The position numbers and the translations under genes are program-made. The notes below the pieces were generated by a model. The model ran no database searches, had not been told where the DNA came from, and saw only the letters and a list, made by a program, of their open reading frames with translations. From IMG/VR virus record IMGVR_UViG_3300028920_000764, positions 1 to 48,293 of that record: a stretch of DNA of 48,293 bases; one strand, given 5' to 3'. Within the stretch, counting starts at the first letter, position 1. Each line of letters opens with the position of its first letter. The stretch comes from a virus. Below are positions 23,432-31,063 of the stretch, in pieces.

Positions 23432-25486
23432 CTACGCCTCCCGTCCGGCTGCCGCGTAGCCACTGCCCGCGTCAAGGGGGGTGAGGTCGATGGTGGTTGG
23501 TACTGCAATTTCGTCTACGACCAGAAGCCTCGACCACTTGACGTGCAGCCTGACCTGCCCGGTGTTCCCCGTGCTATTTTTCTCAATGGATACAACCCCG
23601 TGCGGATATTTGCTACCATCCTCACGGAACTCTGGCGTCAGCGTCAGATACAAGTTGAACGGGTGCTCGTCGGTGCCCTGCGCGGCATCCATTGTTAGGC
23701 GTTCACCCTTCTGACGCACCGCTTCACTATCTGACTTGCGCGACTGAATACCAACCATGCCAATTAAATTGGCCTCAGATGGGGCTACGCCTGCCTTAAT
23801 CTCAGCAATCACGCGCTTACCCCATGTCCAATCACGTTTACCCGGCAGGTTGGCAAGCTGCGCGTAATCAAACACAAACGCCGCCACCTTGCGCCCTTCA
23901 CCGCGTAAGACTTCTGTCATTTGCTTGGCGGTTTGCATCACCTTGCTAACTTCCATACGCATATCGGGAATGTAGAACATGCGCCCTGGATACTGTAACA
24001 TGCGCTTAAGCAGCGCCACCGATTGATCGATAGTTTCTTGAGTTGGAACAGCGATGCCGGATTCCGCGATAGCTTGCTCAAACGTCATGTCACGCCCCGC
24101 GCGTTTAGCGTCCCGCATCAGCGCGCGCACAACCATCAGGCTGTTGATTTGCTCGAATGTTAGCCCCCCGGCGCGTTGTAAGTCCTGTATCGCGTATTCC
24201 TGCGGGGTCCACTCTGGCCCCCACCAGATCACATCATAGCCATTGAGTAGCAACACTTGGCATAACGACTTCAAGAACATCGTTTTACCGCCGCCGCTGA
24301 TGCCACCTATGCCGATAGTCTTGCCTGTCCAGAGCCAATGTGCAAAACCTCCGAAACTGTGCAGTGTGGAAAACGGAAACGCTATCGGTGAACCCTCTGG
24401 CATAGTATCCCCCTGGATTGTTTGTAGCATCTGGCGAATTGCCACGCGGCTATCCGCCCATAACGGTGTATCCGCATCCGGCGCGGGAGCAGTAGATAGC
24501 GGGCGCGTACCTAATGATACACCCGACTCTTGTGCCTTGCGGCGTTTGAAGTCCGCCCACGATTCCACGTTGAGCGCGTCGGCGAGTGTTTCCCATGCTT
24601 TTTTATCATATTCAATTCCACACGAACACACCGGCCAAGGGAAATCAGGGTTTTGGTCCGCGCTGATGCGGAAAGAAGGGTCATTGTCGGCGTGTGTGCC
24701 TAGTGGACAATGCCAATAGCTATACTTGCCCGTTTTCGCGGGGGCACCAAGCGCCGCAGTCACCAGCGCGATCCACTCATTGCGCCACAACTTGACCTTA
24801 GCCTCTACGTCTATCTGTGCCTTATCGCCACTGGCGGCGGTCTGCTTGGCATACAGTTTCAGGTCGAGCACGTCAATTTGTTCGGCGTGCAGCCGTGATC
24901 GGAAGTTTATCGCATCGTAGCGCGAATCAATCCACAGGTCGCCCACGTCTTTTTTGCTGCCCACTGTATAGGGCAGGGCTAGCGCCATAAACGCGATACC
25001 ACTGTCATCCAGCGCCGCGTAGACTTTTGCCGCGCTGCGCATCCCCGCCCCATCGCGGTCAGGCGCGTACACCACCGCCGACACGCCTAAGTATTGCAGG
25101 TCACTTACCAGCGTATCCGGTACACTTTCCTCAGCCGCCAGCCAGCATAATACATTTGGGATGCCCGCCGCGTGATATGCCAGCACATCAGGTTCGCCGC
25201 CCGCAATGTATAACACGCCTTTGGCCTTGAGAATGGCTGAGCGCAAACCCGGCAGAAAATAGTATTTCGCGGACTCTGGCTTGCCTTTGGGCCACCAGTA
25301 TTTCGGACCGCTGCCGTTCACATTCTTCCAGCGAGGACGGTCCCACGCGCTCCCATCAGCGCGGAATACCGGGTACTGCCATCCGTCATAGGTTGCACCG
25401 TTCGCGGTTATCTGCGCGGGTTTCCATTGCGCAAGGGTTGCAGCGTCGGCAATGCCGCGCCGTGTCAATTCTGCCGTGTGTGTCAT
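23432..25486 (-). CDS. Primase-helicase: TOPRIM, zinc-binding and DnaB-type helicase domains
   Basis: This 684-residue protein probably primes and unwinds at the fork. The N-terminal TOPRIM has IAGGEPD (E98, D100) and DRD (143-145). The zinc motif resembles the CHC2 primase finger: HCPLGTHADNDPSF (C260) and CSCG (287-290). The C-terminal RecA/DnaB-type domain has Walker A GISGGGKT (395-402) and a Walker B-like VFDYAQL near residue 540. The zinc motif lies after the TOPRIM, the reverse of the usual zinc-TOPRIM-helicase order, which is odd. It is coupled to the O-like gene upstream by ATGA. Confidence 0.9.
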   Translation of the reverse strand: MTHTAELTRRGIADAATLAQWKPAQITANGATYDGWQYPVFRADGSAWDRPRWKNVNGSGPKYWWPKGKPESAKYYFLPGLRSAILKAKGVLYIAGGEPDVLAYHAAGIPNVLCWLAAEESVPDTLVSDLQYLGVSAVVYAPDRDGAGMRSAAKVYAALDDSGIAFMALALPYTVGSKKDVGDLWIDSRYDAINFRSRLHAEQIDVLDLKLYAKQTAASGDKAQIDVEAKVKLWRNEWIALVTAALGAPAKTGKYSYWHCPLGTHADNDPSFRISADQNPDFPWPVCSCGIEYDKKAWETLADALNVESWADFKRRKAQESGVSLGTRPLSTAPAPDADTPLWADSRVAIRQMLQTIQGDTMPEGSPIAFPFSTLHSFGGFAHWLWTGKTIGIGGISGGGKTMFLKSLCQVLLLNGYDVIWWGPEWTPQEYAIQDLQRAGGLTFEQINSLMVVRALMRDAKRAGRDMTFEQAIAESGIAVPTQETIDQSVALLKRMLQYPGRMFYIPDMRMEVSKVMQTAKQMTEVLRGEGRKVAAFVFDYAQLANLPGKRDWTWGKRVIAEIKAGVAPSEANLIGMVGIQSRKSDSEAVRQKGERLTMDAAQGTDEHPFNLYLTLTPEFREDGSKYPHGVVSIEKNSTGNTGQVRLHVKWSRLLVVDEIAVPTTIDLTPLDAGSGYAAAGREA

Positions 25487-26388
25487 AGTACACCCTCCAA
25501 GCCGAACATACGCGCGACAGCGGCATCGGTGGCGGCATCGTCAAGCGGAGCAATGTCTACCTGCTTCGGTTGCTGCCGGTTAGCTTTGAGCCATGTCAGA
25601 AGGTTGTCGCGGACGTGTTCCAGCGTCATATGTTTATCCTGCCAGAATGCTTCTTTGTATTGCGCGGTTACGTATCGTGTGACATCTTCCGGAGCAATCC
25701 CGGCGTTTTGCAACTTCTTTGCCACGCGCACATGACGCGGATAATCATCACCGGGCGGCTTGGCGGGCAACGCTTGCCAATAGGCATCGATAATCGCAAT
25801 GTGGGGTTGTACGGGCTTCACGCTATCACCGCCAGCGTCAGCGGCGGTAGAGTCTTTTTCTGTAGTAGTCTCTGTGGTAGTCTCTGTTTTAAGATTTGCC
25901 GATTTCGTTAAATCAGTTATTTCACCATTTGGTGAAGTCTTAGATTTAACCGCTTCGTCATTTACACCCATTTCACCATTTGGTAAAAAAGGATTAATAG
26001 GCGGGCTATTCACTAGATTGTTCCACAATTCAAGAAACCTTTCGTGAATAATGCGTATATGCACGGTGGGGGTATTGTTCCATTTCCAACGCTTAGTTTC
26101 GATTACTCCCACGTCGCGCAATACTTTTAACACGCGGTCAGACTGGCGCGGGGTCATGCGAGTGCGCTCCCACCATTCCCAGCGCGGAATCGCAATCCAT
26201 TCGTGCCCGTTGCGATTAACTTTCATGCGGCTCTGCCCGTTTTTCTTTGGCAAATGCCAATACACCAATTCAGACAGAGCCACGCCCGCCAGTACGTCAC
26301 CGTTTGCCATGTCGATATAGATTTTCTTTAGATCGATAGTGTCGCGCGTGCTGGCTTCCCACGAAAGAAACGCTTTGAAATCATTCAT
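25483..26388 (-). CDS. O-like replication initiation protein
   Basis: This 301-residue protein has an N-terminal winged-helix region (about residues 35-115) of the phage replication-initiator type, with IPRWEWWERTRM and RQSDRVLKVLRDVGVI. A low-complexity Thr/Glu/Lys linker follows (about 145-185), then a helical domain with DNLLTWLKANRQ. Lambda O and its relatives bind iterons inside their own gene and recruit the helicase. Here a repeat cluster lies in the linker-coding DNA and the helicase gene follows at once. Both support the role. Confidence 0.78.
   Translation of the reverse strand: MNDFKAFLSWEASTRDTIDLKKIYIDMANGDVLAGVALSELVYWHLPKKNGQSRMKVNRNGHEWIAIPRWEWWERTRMTPRQSDRVLKVLRDVGVIETKRWKWNNTPTVHIRIIHERFLELWNNLVNSPPINPFLPNGEMGVNDEAVKSKTSPNGEITDLTKSANLKTETTTETTTEKDSTAADAGGDSVKPVQPHIAIIDAYWQALPAKPPGDDYPRHVRVAKKLQNAGIAPEDVTRYVTAQYKEAFWQDKHMTLEHVRDNLLTWLKANRQQPKQVDIAPLDDAATDAAVARMFGLEGVL
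25861..25990. repeat. Repeat cluster, candidate origin of replication within the O-like gene
   Basis: A 15-bp direct repeat atttcaccatttggt occurs at 25919-25933 and 25970-25984, 51 bp apart. The first copy sits inside the palindrome ttcacc-attt-ggtgaa (25921-25936). Both copies lie in an AT-rich stretch that also has a repeated gtagtctctgt (near 25864-25887). In lambda-like phages the origin lies inside gene O with iterons next to an AT-rich region. The repeats encode PNGE twice in the same frame, so protein-level repetition is an alternative explanation. Confidence 0.5.
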
Positions 26389-26675
26389 GCGTCACCGCCT
26401 AGCGTTCGTTTGCGCCATTCGGTATCGGCCTGCTTAAACAGATCACACCCTACTGGCAAAACGCTGCCCGTGAAATGGCTATTTGTTTCAACATCGTGCA
26501 TCACCTTGCGAATACTCAATCGTTCAATGAACGGTAATTCATACTCGCTGGTAAACGTCAATCGAGCATCGCTTCGCGAAGATGCTAAAACATACGCCGC
26601 ATACTCATAGGCCCATTTGTGATGATCATATTCGAACATGACATCTGGCACATAAACAAAGTAGACGTTCTTCAT
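26385..26675 (-). CDS. Hypothetical protein, 96 residues
   Basis: This short protein begins MKNVYFVYVPDVMF and is rich in aromatic and charged residues. It is coupled by GACGCATGA junctions to both its neighbours, the nuclease-SWIM gene and the O-like gene. No motif is recognised. Confidence 0.6.
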   Translation of the reverse strand: MKNVYFVYVPDVMFEYDHHKWAYEYAAYVLASSRSDARLTFTSEYELPFIERLSIRKVMHDVETNSHFTGSVLPVGCDLFKQADTEWRKRTLGGDA

Positions 26676-27637
26676 GCGTCACCATCCATTTTCTCTATAC
26701 GAATGATATTGCGAATTTCGCATAACTGATGGAAATCGTAGGTTTTTAAATAGCGCCAGATGTGAACGCAGGGATAATCAATCTCGAAGAATCCCTTGCA
26801 ATCGCAAATTGGAACACCAGTGTTATCAACCTGAACCAAGTGGGCATCTCGCCCGCCAGTAACTACATAACCGATACCCGGCAACTCTTCAATCTTGCGC
26901 TGCTTGGCCCTTGTGAAATTGCGTGGCATTCGTGGAAGATTAACGCCTGGAACTATTCCGCTTCTCGATAACATCCGTTTCTTTTTCTTCTTTATTTTTT
27001 CTGCTTCTCGCTTAGCTTTTATGCTGACCAGTTTTGATTGTAATGTTTTGATTCTGTCCTCAGCGGAAACAATAAGCTCAATTATCCACCGCGCAATATG
27101 TTGATCGTATGTTGTAAATTCGACATCAGAACTAACTGCGTCGATCAAAGTTTGTAACAACTCTTCCGCGCGTTTAATCTGCGCTTTGCGTGAGAAGCCT
27201 TTTCGCCAAAGCAGGTTGAATAGGTCAAAAGCTGGCAGTCTTATTGCGGGTGGTAGCGGATTAGAAGATTTCCCGGTGTCTTGCGCTAAGCCCAGCTTAA
27301 ATGAAATCATTCTTACAGCCGGATCAATTTGGTGCTCTTCGCTTATTTCAAACAGTGTAATACCATGCGCTTTGCAGGCTTCACGTTTTTTATCGTCCCG
27401 TTCAAGTTGCTGTTTGAATCCATCCCAATCACCGTGAAAGAATGGAATGTATGTGTAATGCTGTGCGCCTTGGACTTCGATTGCACAGTTAGCGTCTGAA
27501 ATAAGAAAATCAAGCTCAAGCCGTTGCCCCGATTGATCATATAGCCATTCAGGGCGGGAGTTTTCAACATACGAATCAATGGGCAATTCGTAGAAAAGTG
27601 TATCGCGGACAATCTGTTGAAGTGCTGATGTAGACAT
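26672..27637 (-). CDS. PD-(D/E)XK-type nuclease fused to a SWIM zinc finger
   Basis: This protein has 321 residues from the ATG at 27637 (AGGGG upstream). Residues 35-110 look like a Vsr/DUF559-type nuclease: RLELDFLI (D43), AIEVQ (E54, Q56), then a basic helix KKREACKAHG and a final strand ITLFEI. Residues 278-292 form a SWIM finger, CDC-x9-CVH. A highly basic segment (KKKKKR) lies between them. The nuclease presumably acts on DNA and the SWIM finger gives binding specificity. The gene is visibly AT-richer than its neighbours, suggesting recent transfer. Confidence 0.75.
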   Translation of the reverse strand: MSTSALQQIVRDTLFYELPIDSYVENSRPEWLYDQSGQRLELDFLISDANCAIEVQGAQHYTYIPFFHGDWDGFKQQLERDDKKREACKAHGITLFEISEEHQIDPAVRMISFKLGLAQDTGKSSNPLPPAIRLPAFDLFNLLWRKGFSRKAQIKRAEELLQTLIDAVSSDVEFTTYDQHIARWIIELIVSAEDRIKTLQSKLVSIKAKREAEKIKKKKKRMLSRSGIVPGVNLPRMPRNFTRAKQRKIEELPGIGYVVTGGRDAHLVQVDNTGVPICDCKGFFEIDYPCVHIWRYLKTYDFHQLCEIRNIIRIEKMDGDA

Positions 27638-27654
27638 GTCTACCCCTAAATAAA

Positions 27655-27852
27655 AACCCCGATGTATGGCAGCGATCATGCGGACTCTTCTGCGGTTTGG
27701 CAACCGCTACGGGTCATGATCGCCCCCATATACCGGGGTTCGCTTGAAGAGTCCTGTTTAGCGCACCCGTCGCGCTTTTTCTGATGCATTATGCAGGTTG
27801 CCACGCCTGCGCATCACACGTACAGTATACCCGATTTCCCCGTGCGTTGCTA
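27655..27852 (-). promoter_or_regulatory. Structured leader 2: interleaved inverted repeats with upstream promoter
   Basis: A TATACT -10 (27824-27829) with TAGCAA 17 bp upstream (27847-27852) faces the nuclease-SWIM gene. A joins 27655-27669 with 27126-type partner 27726-27740 (7+5 bp and interrupted centre) and continues as 27672-27680 with 27715-27723 (9 bp). B joins 27682-27690 with 27746-27754 (9 bp). C joins 27709-27714 with 27765-27770 (6 bp). A local hairpin occupies 27692-27707. The order A, B, C, A, B, C repeats that of the other two leaders. Stem A on the minus strand runs into TTTTT, resembling an intrinsic terminator just before the ribosome site. Confidence 0.6.
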
Positions 27853-27880
27853 GCCCGAAGTTGTAAATTTCCGGTTAGAA

Positions 27881-28765
27881 TCATCCTCCGTATGGACTGG
27901 CGATAGTCGCATCCACCGCGCGCTCACTTAGCCCATTAGCAATGGCGTGGGCGCGGAGCATATCGACCACCTGACCCTTGCTGTACCCATCGTCGCGCAT
28001 ACGGCACGCGGTCCAGTACAGCGCGTTATTGCGCGAACCCTCGGCGTGATACGTGCTCAGATACCAGCGCAAATAGGGCTTGATTTCGTCGGGCGGCGCA
28101 TCGCGCGGTACTCGTGGCGCTGGTGCCTGTTTCGATTCCGCGTAGCTGTCGAACCATGCGAACTCATACATCACATCGCGGGGTTGCCCGATCACGCGAC
28201 ACACAGCGCCGTTGCGCTCCGGCTTGGTGTTGACCGTGCCCGGCAGCCGGAAGACGCGCGCCCAATCTTGCACCGGGTCGCCACCGAACGCCCGCGCCAT
28301 ATTGCGCATGATCGACTTGCTGCGTTGGCGATTAGCCTCGGTTGCATCCAATGGGACGATGCGCCAGATACCATGCAGCCCGCCGCCGCTGTCGATGATC
28401 AGGGTAGGGGGCGGGGAATGATGCACGAGCGCGTGATAGGCATCGCGCTTGCTGGTGCCTTTTTTCTCGTCGATGTCCACCCATAGACATTGCAGCGCCG
28501 CCGCACCTGTTTCGCGTGTACGTACAAACTGGTTAGCGACGGGGGCAAGTTTCGGCGTTAAAGCGTAATAGCACCCGTAGCCCGCAGCATTTGTACGTAC
28601 AATGTGCTGCCAGTCGATGCGCTGCGTGCCGACGCGGTACGACTCGGTGAAGACGCGCGGGCCGCCGACCTCCACGCCAGGAGGCGCAATATAGGTCAAC
28701 TCAAGATACCGCCCGGTATGCGCTGCAAACAAGTGCAGCAGTAGCGTGCGTGCGTGTTGGTTCAT
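27881..28765 (-). CDS. AEP-type (RepB/prim-pol-like) DNA primase
   Basis: This 294-residue protein has the three archaeo-eukaryotic primase motifs. Motif I is WVDIDE (D97, D99), motif II SGGGLHG (H131) and motif III is around DPVQDWARVFRLPG (D167). The C-terminal 80 residues are helical with SRNNALYWTACRM, like a PriCT-type domain. It would make primers or extend them. It coexists with the TOPRIM primase-helicase 2.4 kb downstream, giving two unrelated primase folds in one phage. Confidence 0.87.
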   Translation of the reverse strand: MNQHARTLLLHLFAAHTGRYLELTYIAPPGVEVGGPRVFTESYRVGTQRIDWQHIVRTNAAGYGCYYALTPKLAPVANQFVRTRETGAAALQCLWVDIDEKKGTSKRDAYHALVHHSPPPTLIIDSGGGLHGIWRIVPLDATEANRQRSKSIMRNMARAFGGDPVQDWARVFRLPGTVNTKPERNGAVCRVIGQPRDVMYEFAWFDSYAESKQAPAPRVPRDAPPDEIKPYLRWYLSTYHAEGSRNNALYWTACRMRDDGYSKGQVVDMLRAHAIANGLSERAVDATIASPYGG

Positions 28766-29433
28766 GCGTCTTGCTCCTTCTCCGCGCTCGCGTCGGTATC
28801 CACTTGTCCGACTTCAACTGAGTGTAATTCAACGAACCATGCACCACCATATTCGCTCACATCAACACTGTGCAATGTGAATTTGACGCCGTCATGGAAT
28901 AGATCGTTTATTTCCTTAGTTTCACACAATAAGAAGCGCGGCGTGTAAGATTCGATTTTCTCAGGCTGGACCCATTCGTCTTCTTGCGGTTCTGTTTCGT
29001 TAGACCAGTCGTAAATTGTCCAATCTGCCTTTTCCCACTGTCGAAGCAAACAACCAACTTCTGCGCGGGATGTAACAATTGAAGCTTTAGGGGCATTTGC
29101 GTTCAATGGATTATGCCGCCAGTCATCAGGAAGCGATTCGTCAAGCATCGGCGACATAACCAGCCCCGCCCCGTTGTGCTTAAACTTCGCGCGTAATTCT
29201 ACAATTTCGACGTAGGGTTTCCATTTCGGGGCGATTTCCGCATGAACATTTTGGCAGCAGGTGATATTATATTCGACTGTATCGCCAAGCGCATTCAGCA
29301 AACCGTTTTTGAGTTTACGCAACTCTCCCTCAATCCAAGTGTCGAACTTCTTTTGGCGCGCGGCGGCGCGTGCGTTTGATTCCTGTTGCGCCTTTTCCAG
29401 ATATTCGCGGATAAGATCGTTTTTCATACTCAT
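28762..29433 (-). CDS. Hypothetical protein downstream of structured leader 3, 223 residues
   Basis: The ATG at 29433 has AGGAGA upstream. The N-terminal 60 residues are helical and charged, and the remainder is mixed with Trp-rich stretches (KADWTIYDW). No family is recognised. It is the first gene of a two-gene unit with the AEP primase, joined by a GACGCATGA overlap, so a replication role is possible. Confidence 0.6.
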   Translation of the reverse strand: MSMKNDLIREYLEKAQQESNARAAARQKKFDTWIEGELRKLKNGLLNALGDTVEYNITCCQNVHAEIAPKWKPYVEIVELRAKFKHNGAGLVMSPMLDESLPDDWRHNPLNANAPKASIVTSRAEVGCLLRQWEKADWTIYDWSNETEPQEDEWVQPEKIESYTPRFLLCETKEINDLFHDGVKFTLHSVDVSEYGGAWFVELHSVEVGQVDTDASAEKEQDA

Positions 29434-29455
29434 GTTATTCTCTCCTAGATACAAA

Positions 29456-29581
29456 AACGCCCCGCCGGGATAGCGTATGATGGGTGTCGAGGCCATCATG
29501 ATCCCGATGGGGCGTTCTTGCTCATACGCTGACTGATAGCCTCGACACCCTCAGTATACCGCGCTTTCCCGCCCCGCGCAA
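29456..29581 (-). promoter_or_regulatory. Structured leader 3: interleaved inverted repeats with upstream promoter
   Basis: A TATACT -10 (29553-29558) with TTGCGC 17 bp upstream (29576-29581) faces the 223-residue gene. A joins 29456-29471 with 29501-29516 (8+6 bp around a 2-base mismatch). B joins 29472-29480 with 29522-29530 (9 bp perfect). C joins 29482-29493 with 29539-29550 (12 bp perfect). The order is A, B, C, A, B, C, and the first three arms are almost contiguous. On the minus strand stem A ends in a T-run, then AGGAG and ATG follow, so A could act as a terminator that B and C modulate. Confidence 0.65.
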
Positions 29582-29621
29582 CGCCGCCGTGTTAGCGTTT
29601 GGTTAGAAACGCCGCGCGGGG

Positions 29622-30455
29622 TCATGCGTCGTCGTCACCACACGGTCCAGGATCGCCCGCGCTGCAAAAGCACGCCGACTCATCCCCGCCCCATAGCGTT
29701 AACTGCCCGTCTGACATAGGGCTGTCTTCGTGCTGCTGCTCCGCGAGGTCATACAGCGCGATAGGCTTCATCTCGCCGCCGCGAAAGTCGCGCACGATGG
29801 CGTAGTCCGCGAACCGTTCATCCTGGCGCATGCCGTGCTCCCAGCGTGCGACTTCCTCGAACCGCGCGGGGAAGTTGATCCGCGTGCGCTGCCAGTCGCC
29901 TTTGCCCTGCTTGACACAGCGCCCTCCGCAATTCGCGTGTGTGTAGCCCATGCGGTACATGCGGGGCGGCTCAATGCCCCACCCGCGCACCGTTTGCATG
30001 GGGTGATAGTCGTAGGGCTTCCACATCAGTGGGTAGAGCACATCATACCCGCGCGCGGCGTAGTTCTTGCGCGGGGCTTCCATGCGGTGTGGCTCGGTCC
30101 AGTTCATGCCCAGCACAACGGTCACACGGTAATAATCTTTCAGTTCGCCGAGATATTCGAGGAATGGCTCGATTTTGAGGCGGTGCGTACACGGTGCGAT
30201 CTTCTGTGTGGGGATGATATGCTCTTGCTCAGCCACTTCTAGCGGTGTACGGCCCTCTACAATGCGGGTGATCGGCTTGCCCCAAAATTGCTCAAGCTCT
30301 AGCAAGAATCTGTAATTATCGTCATCCTCCCACAGCGTATCCATGAACACCAAATCAACGGCATCCTTGCCATACCGCTGCATAGTGCGGTGTGCGGCAA
30401 TGGCTGACGATATGCCAGATGATAGCGAAACCACGAAACGATCTGTTTTACTCAT
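29622..30455 (-). CDS. PAPS-reductase-like PP-loop ATPase
   Basis: This 277-residue protein resembles the phosphoadenosine-phosphosulfate reductase group of adenine-nucleotide alpha hydrolases. The PP-loop is SLSSGISS near residue 10, where the usual form is SGGKDS or similar. LVFMDTLWEDDD follows, then CTHRLKIEPF near residue 89 and ANCGGRCVKQGK near residue 175. The last 25 residues hold a CxC and another Cys. Phage members are often proposed to modify DNA or nucleotides; the substrate here is unknown. Confidence 0.78.
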   Translation of the reverse strand: MSKTDRFVVSLSSGISSAIAAHRTMQRYGKDAVDLVFMDTLWEDDDNYRFLLELEQFWGKPITRIVEGRTPLEVAEQEHIIPTQKIAPCTHRLKIEPFLEYLGELKDYYRVTVVLGMNWTEPHRMEAPRKNYAARGYDVLYPLMWKPYDYHPMQTVRGWGIEPPRMYRMGYTHANCGGRCVKQGKGDWQRTRINFPARFEEVARWEHGMRQDERFADYAIVRDFRGGEMKPIALYDLAEQQHEDSPMSDGQLTLWGGDESACFCSAGDPGPCGDDDA

Positions 30456-30471
30456 GTCTACTCACTCCCGT

Positions 30472-30615
30472 CTATCTTCGTCTGCATCTTCCACACCGCG
30501 TATACACCGGCTCCCACCGCGCACCCGTCACCCTGCGCCGCGTCCACATCGCAGACGGCAGGGGGCGGTTGCAGCGGTGGCAGCGGGCGCGGGTGGTGTA
30601 GCGTGTGGCGGTCAT
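30472..30615 (-). CDS. Small four-cysteine zinc-finger protein, 47 residues
   Basis: The frame runs from an ATG at 30615, overlapping the previous stop in GACGCATGA, to a TAG at 30472. It has CHRC near residue 12 and CGRC near residue 42, with Arg-rich sequence between, so a small zinc knuckle that binds nucleic acid is likely. It fills the gap before the PP-loop gene. Confidence 0.65.
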   Translation of the reverse strand: MTATRYTTRARCHRCNRPLPSAMWTRRRVTGARWEPVYTRCGRCRRR

Positions 30616-30845
30616 GCGTCGTGGTCCTCGCTCGGCTGTTTCCACCATTCAGGCGGTGGAATAAGGTCAAAGCGCCGCTCGCCTAGCGTAGTTTCCCACA
30701 CGTCATCGATGGCACTTTCCAGCAGTAGTCGCGCCCGTGAATCGTTCGGTGTGCGTTCGTTCAACGCGCTGAGCGCATCCTCAATGGCGGTGGTCAGCGT
30801 GTCGATGTGCAGTAATAGTTGGTATTCGCGCTCGGTGGTCGTCAT
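30612..30845 (-). CDS. Hypothetical protein, 77 residues
   Basis: The ATG at 30845 overlaps the previous stop (ATGA). The protein is helical in its first 50 residues, then FDLIPPPEWWKQP and an acidic end in DHDA. No family is recognised. It ends in the recurrent GACGCATGA junction. Confidence 0.6.
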   Translation of the reverse strand: MTTTEREYQLLLHIDTLTTAIEDALSALNERTPNDSRARLLLESAIDDVWETTLGERRFDLIPPPEWWKQPSEDHDA

Positions 30846-31063
30846 CCGATGTTGTCCCGTACCCATTGATTCGCCTCCTCGCGTCGGTGCTGCTCAGCGC
30901 TGGTTAGCGTCGCGCGACCCAGCGACGTTGACGCCGCCGCAATAGCCTGCATTGCACGCCCAGCCTCCGCGACGTTTAGCGTCAGATGTACGCGACTATG
31001 CCAGCGTCGGTAGTGAGCTGGCTCCCAGCGGGTAACTTCATAACGTGGTGTGTTGTCTGTCAT
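30842..31063 (-). CDS. Hypothetical protein, 73 residues
   Basis: This small protein begins MTDNTPRYEVTRW and is rich in Ala and Arg, with one likely amphipathic helix in the middle. Its start overlaps the previous gene in GACGCATGA. No function is suggested by sequence. Confidence 0.58.
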   Translation of the reverse strand: MTDNTPRYEVTRWEPAHYRRWHSRVHLTLNVAEAGRAMQAIAAASTSLGRATLTSAEQHRREEANQWVRDNIG

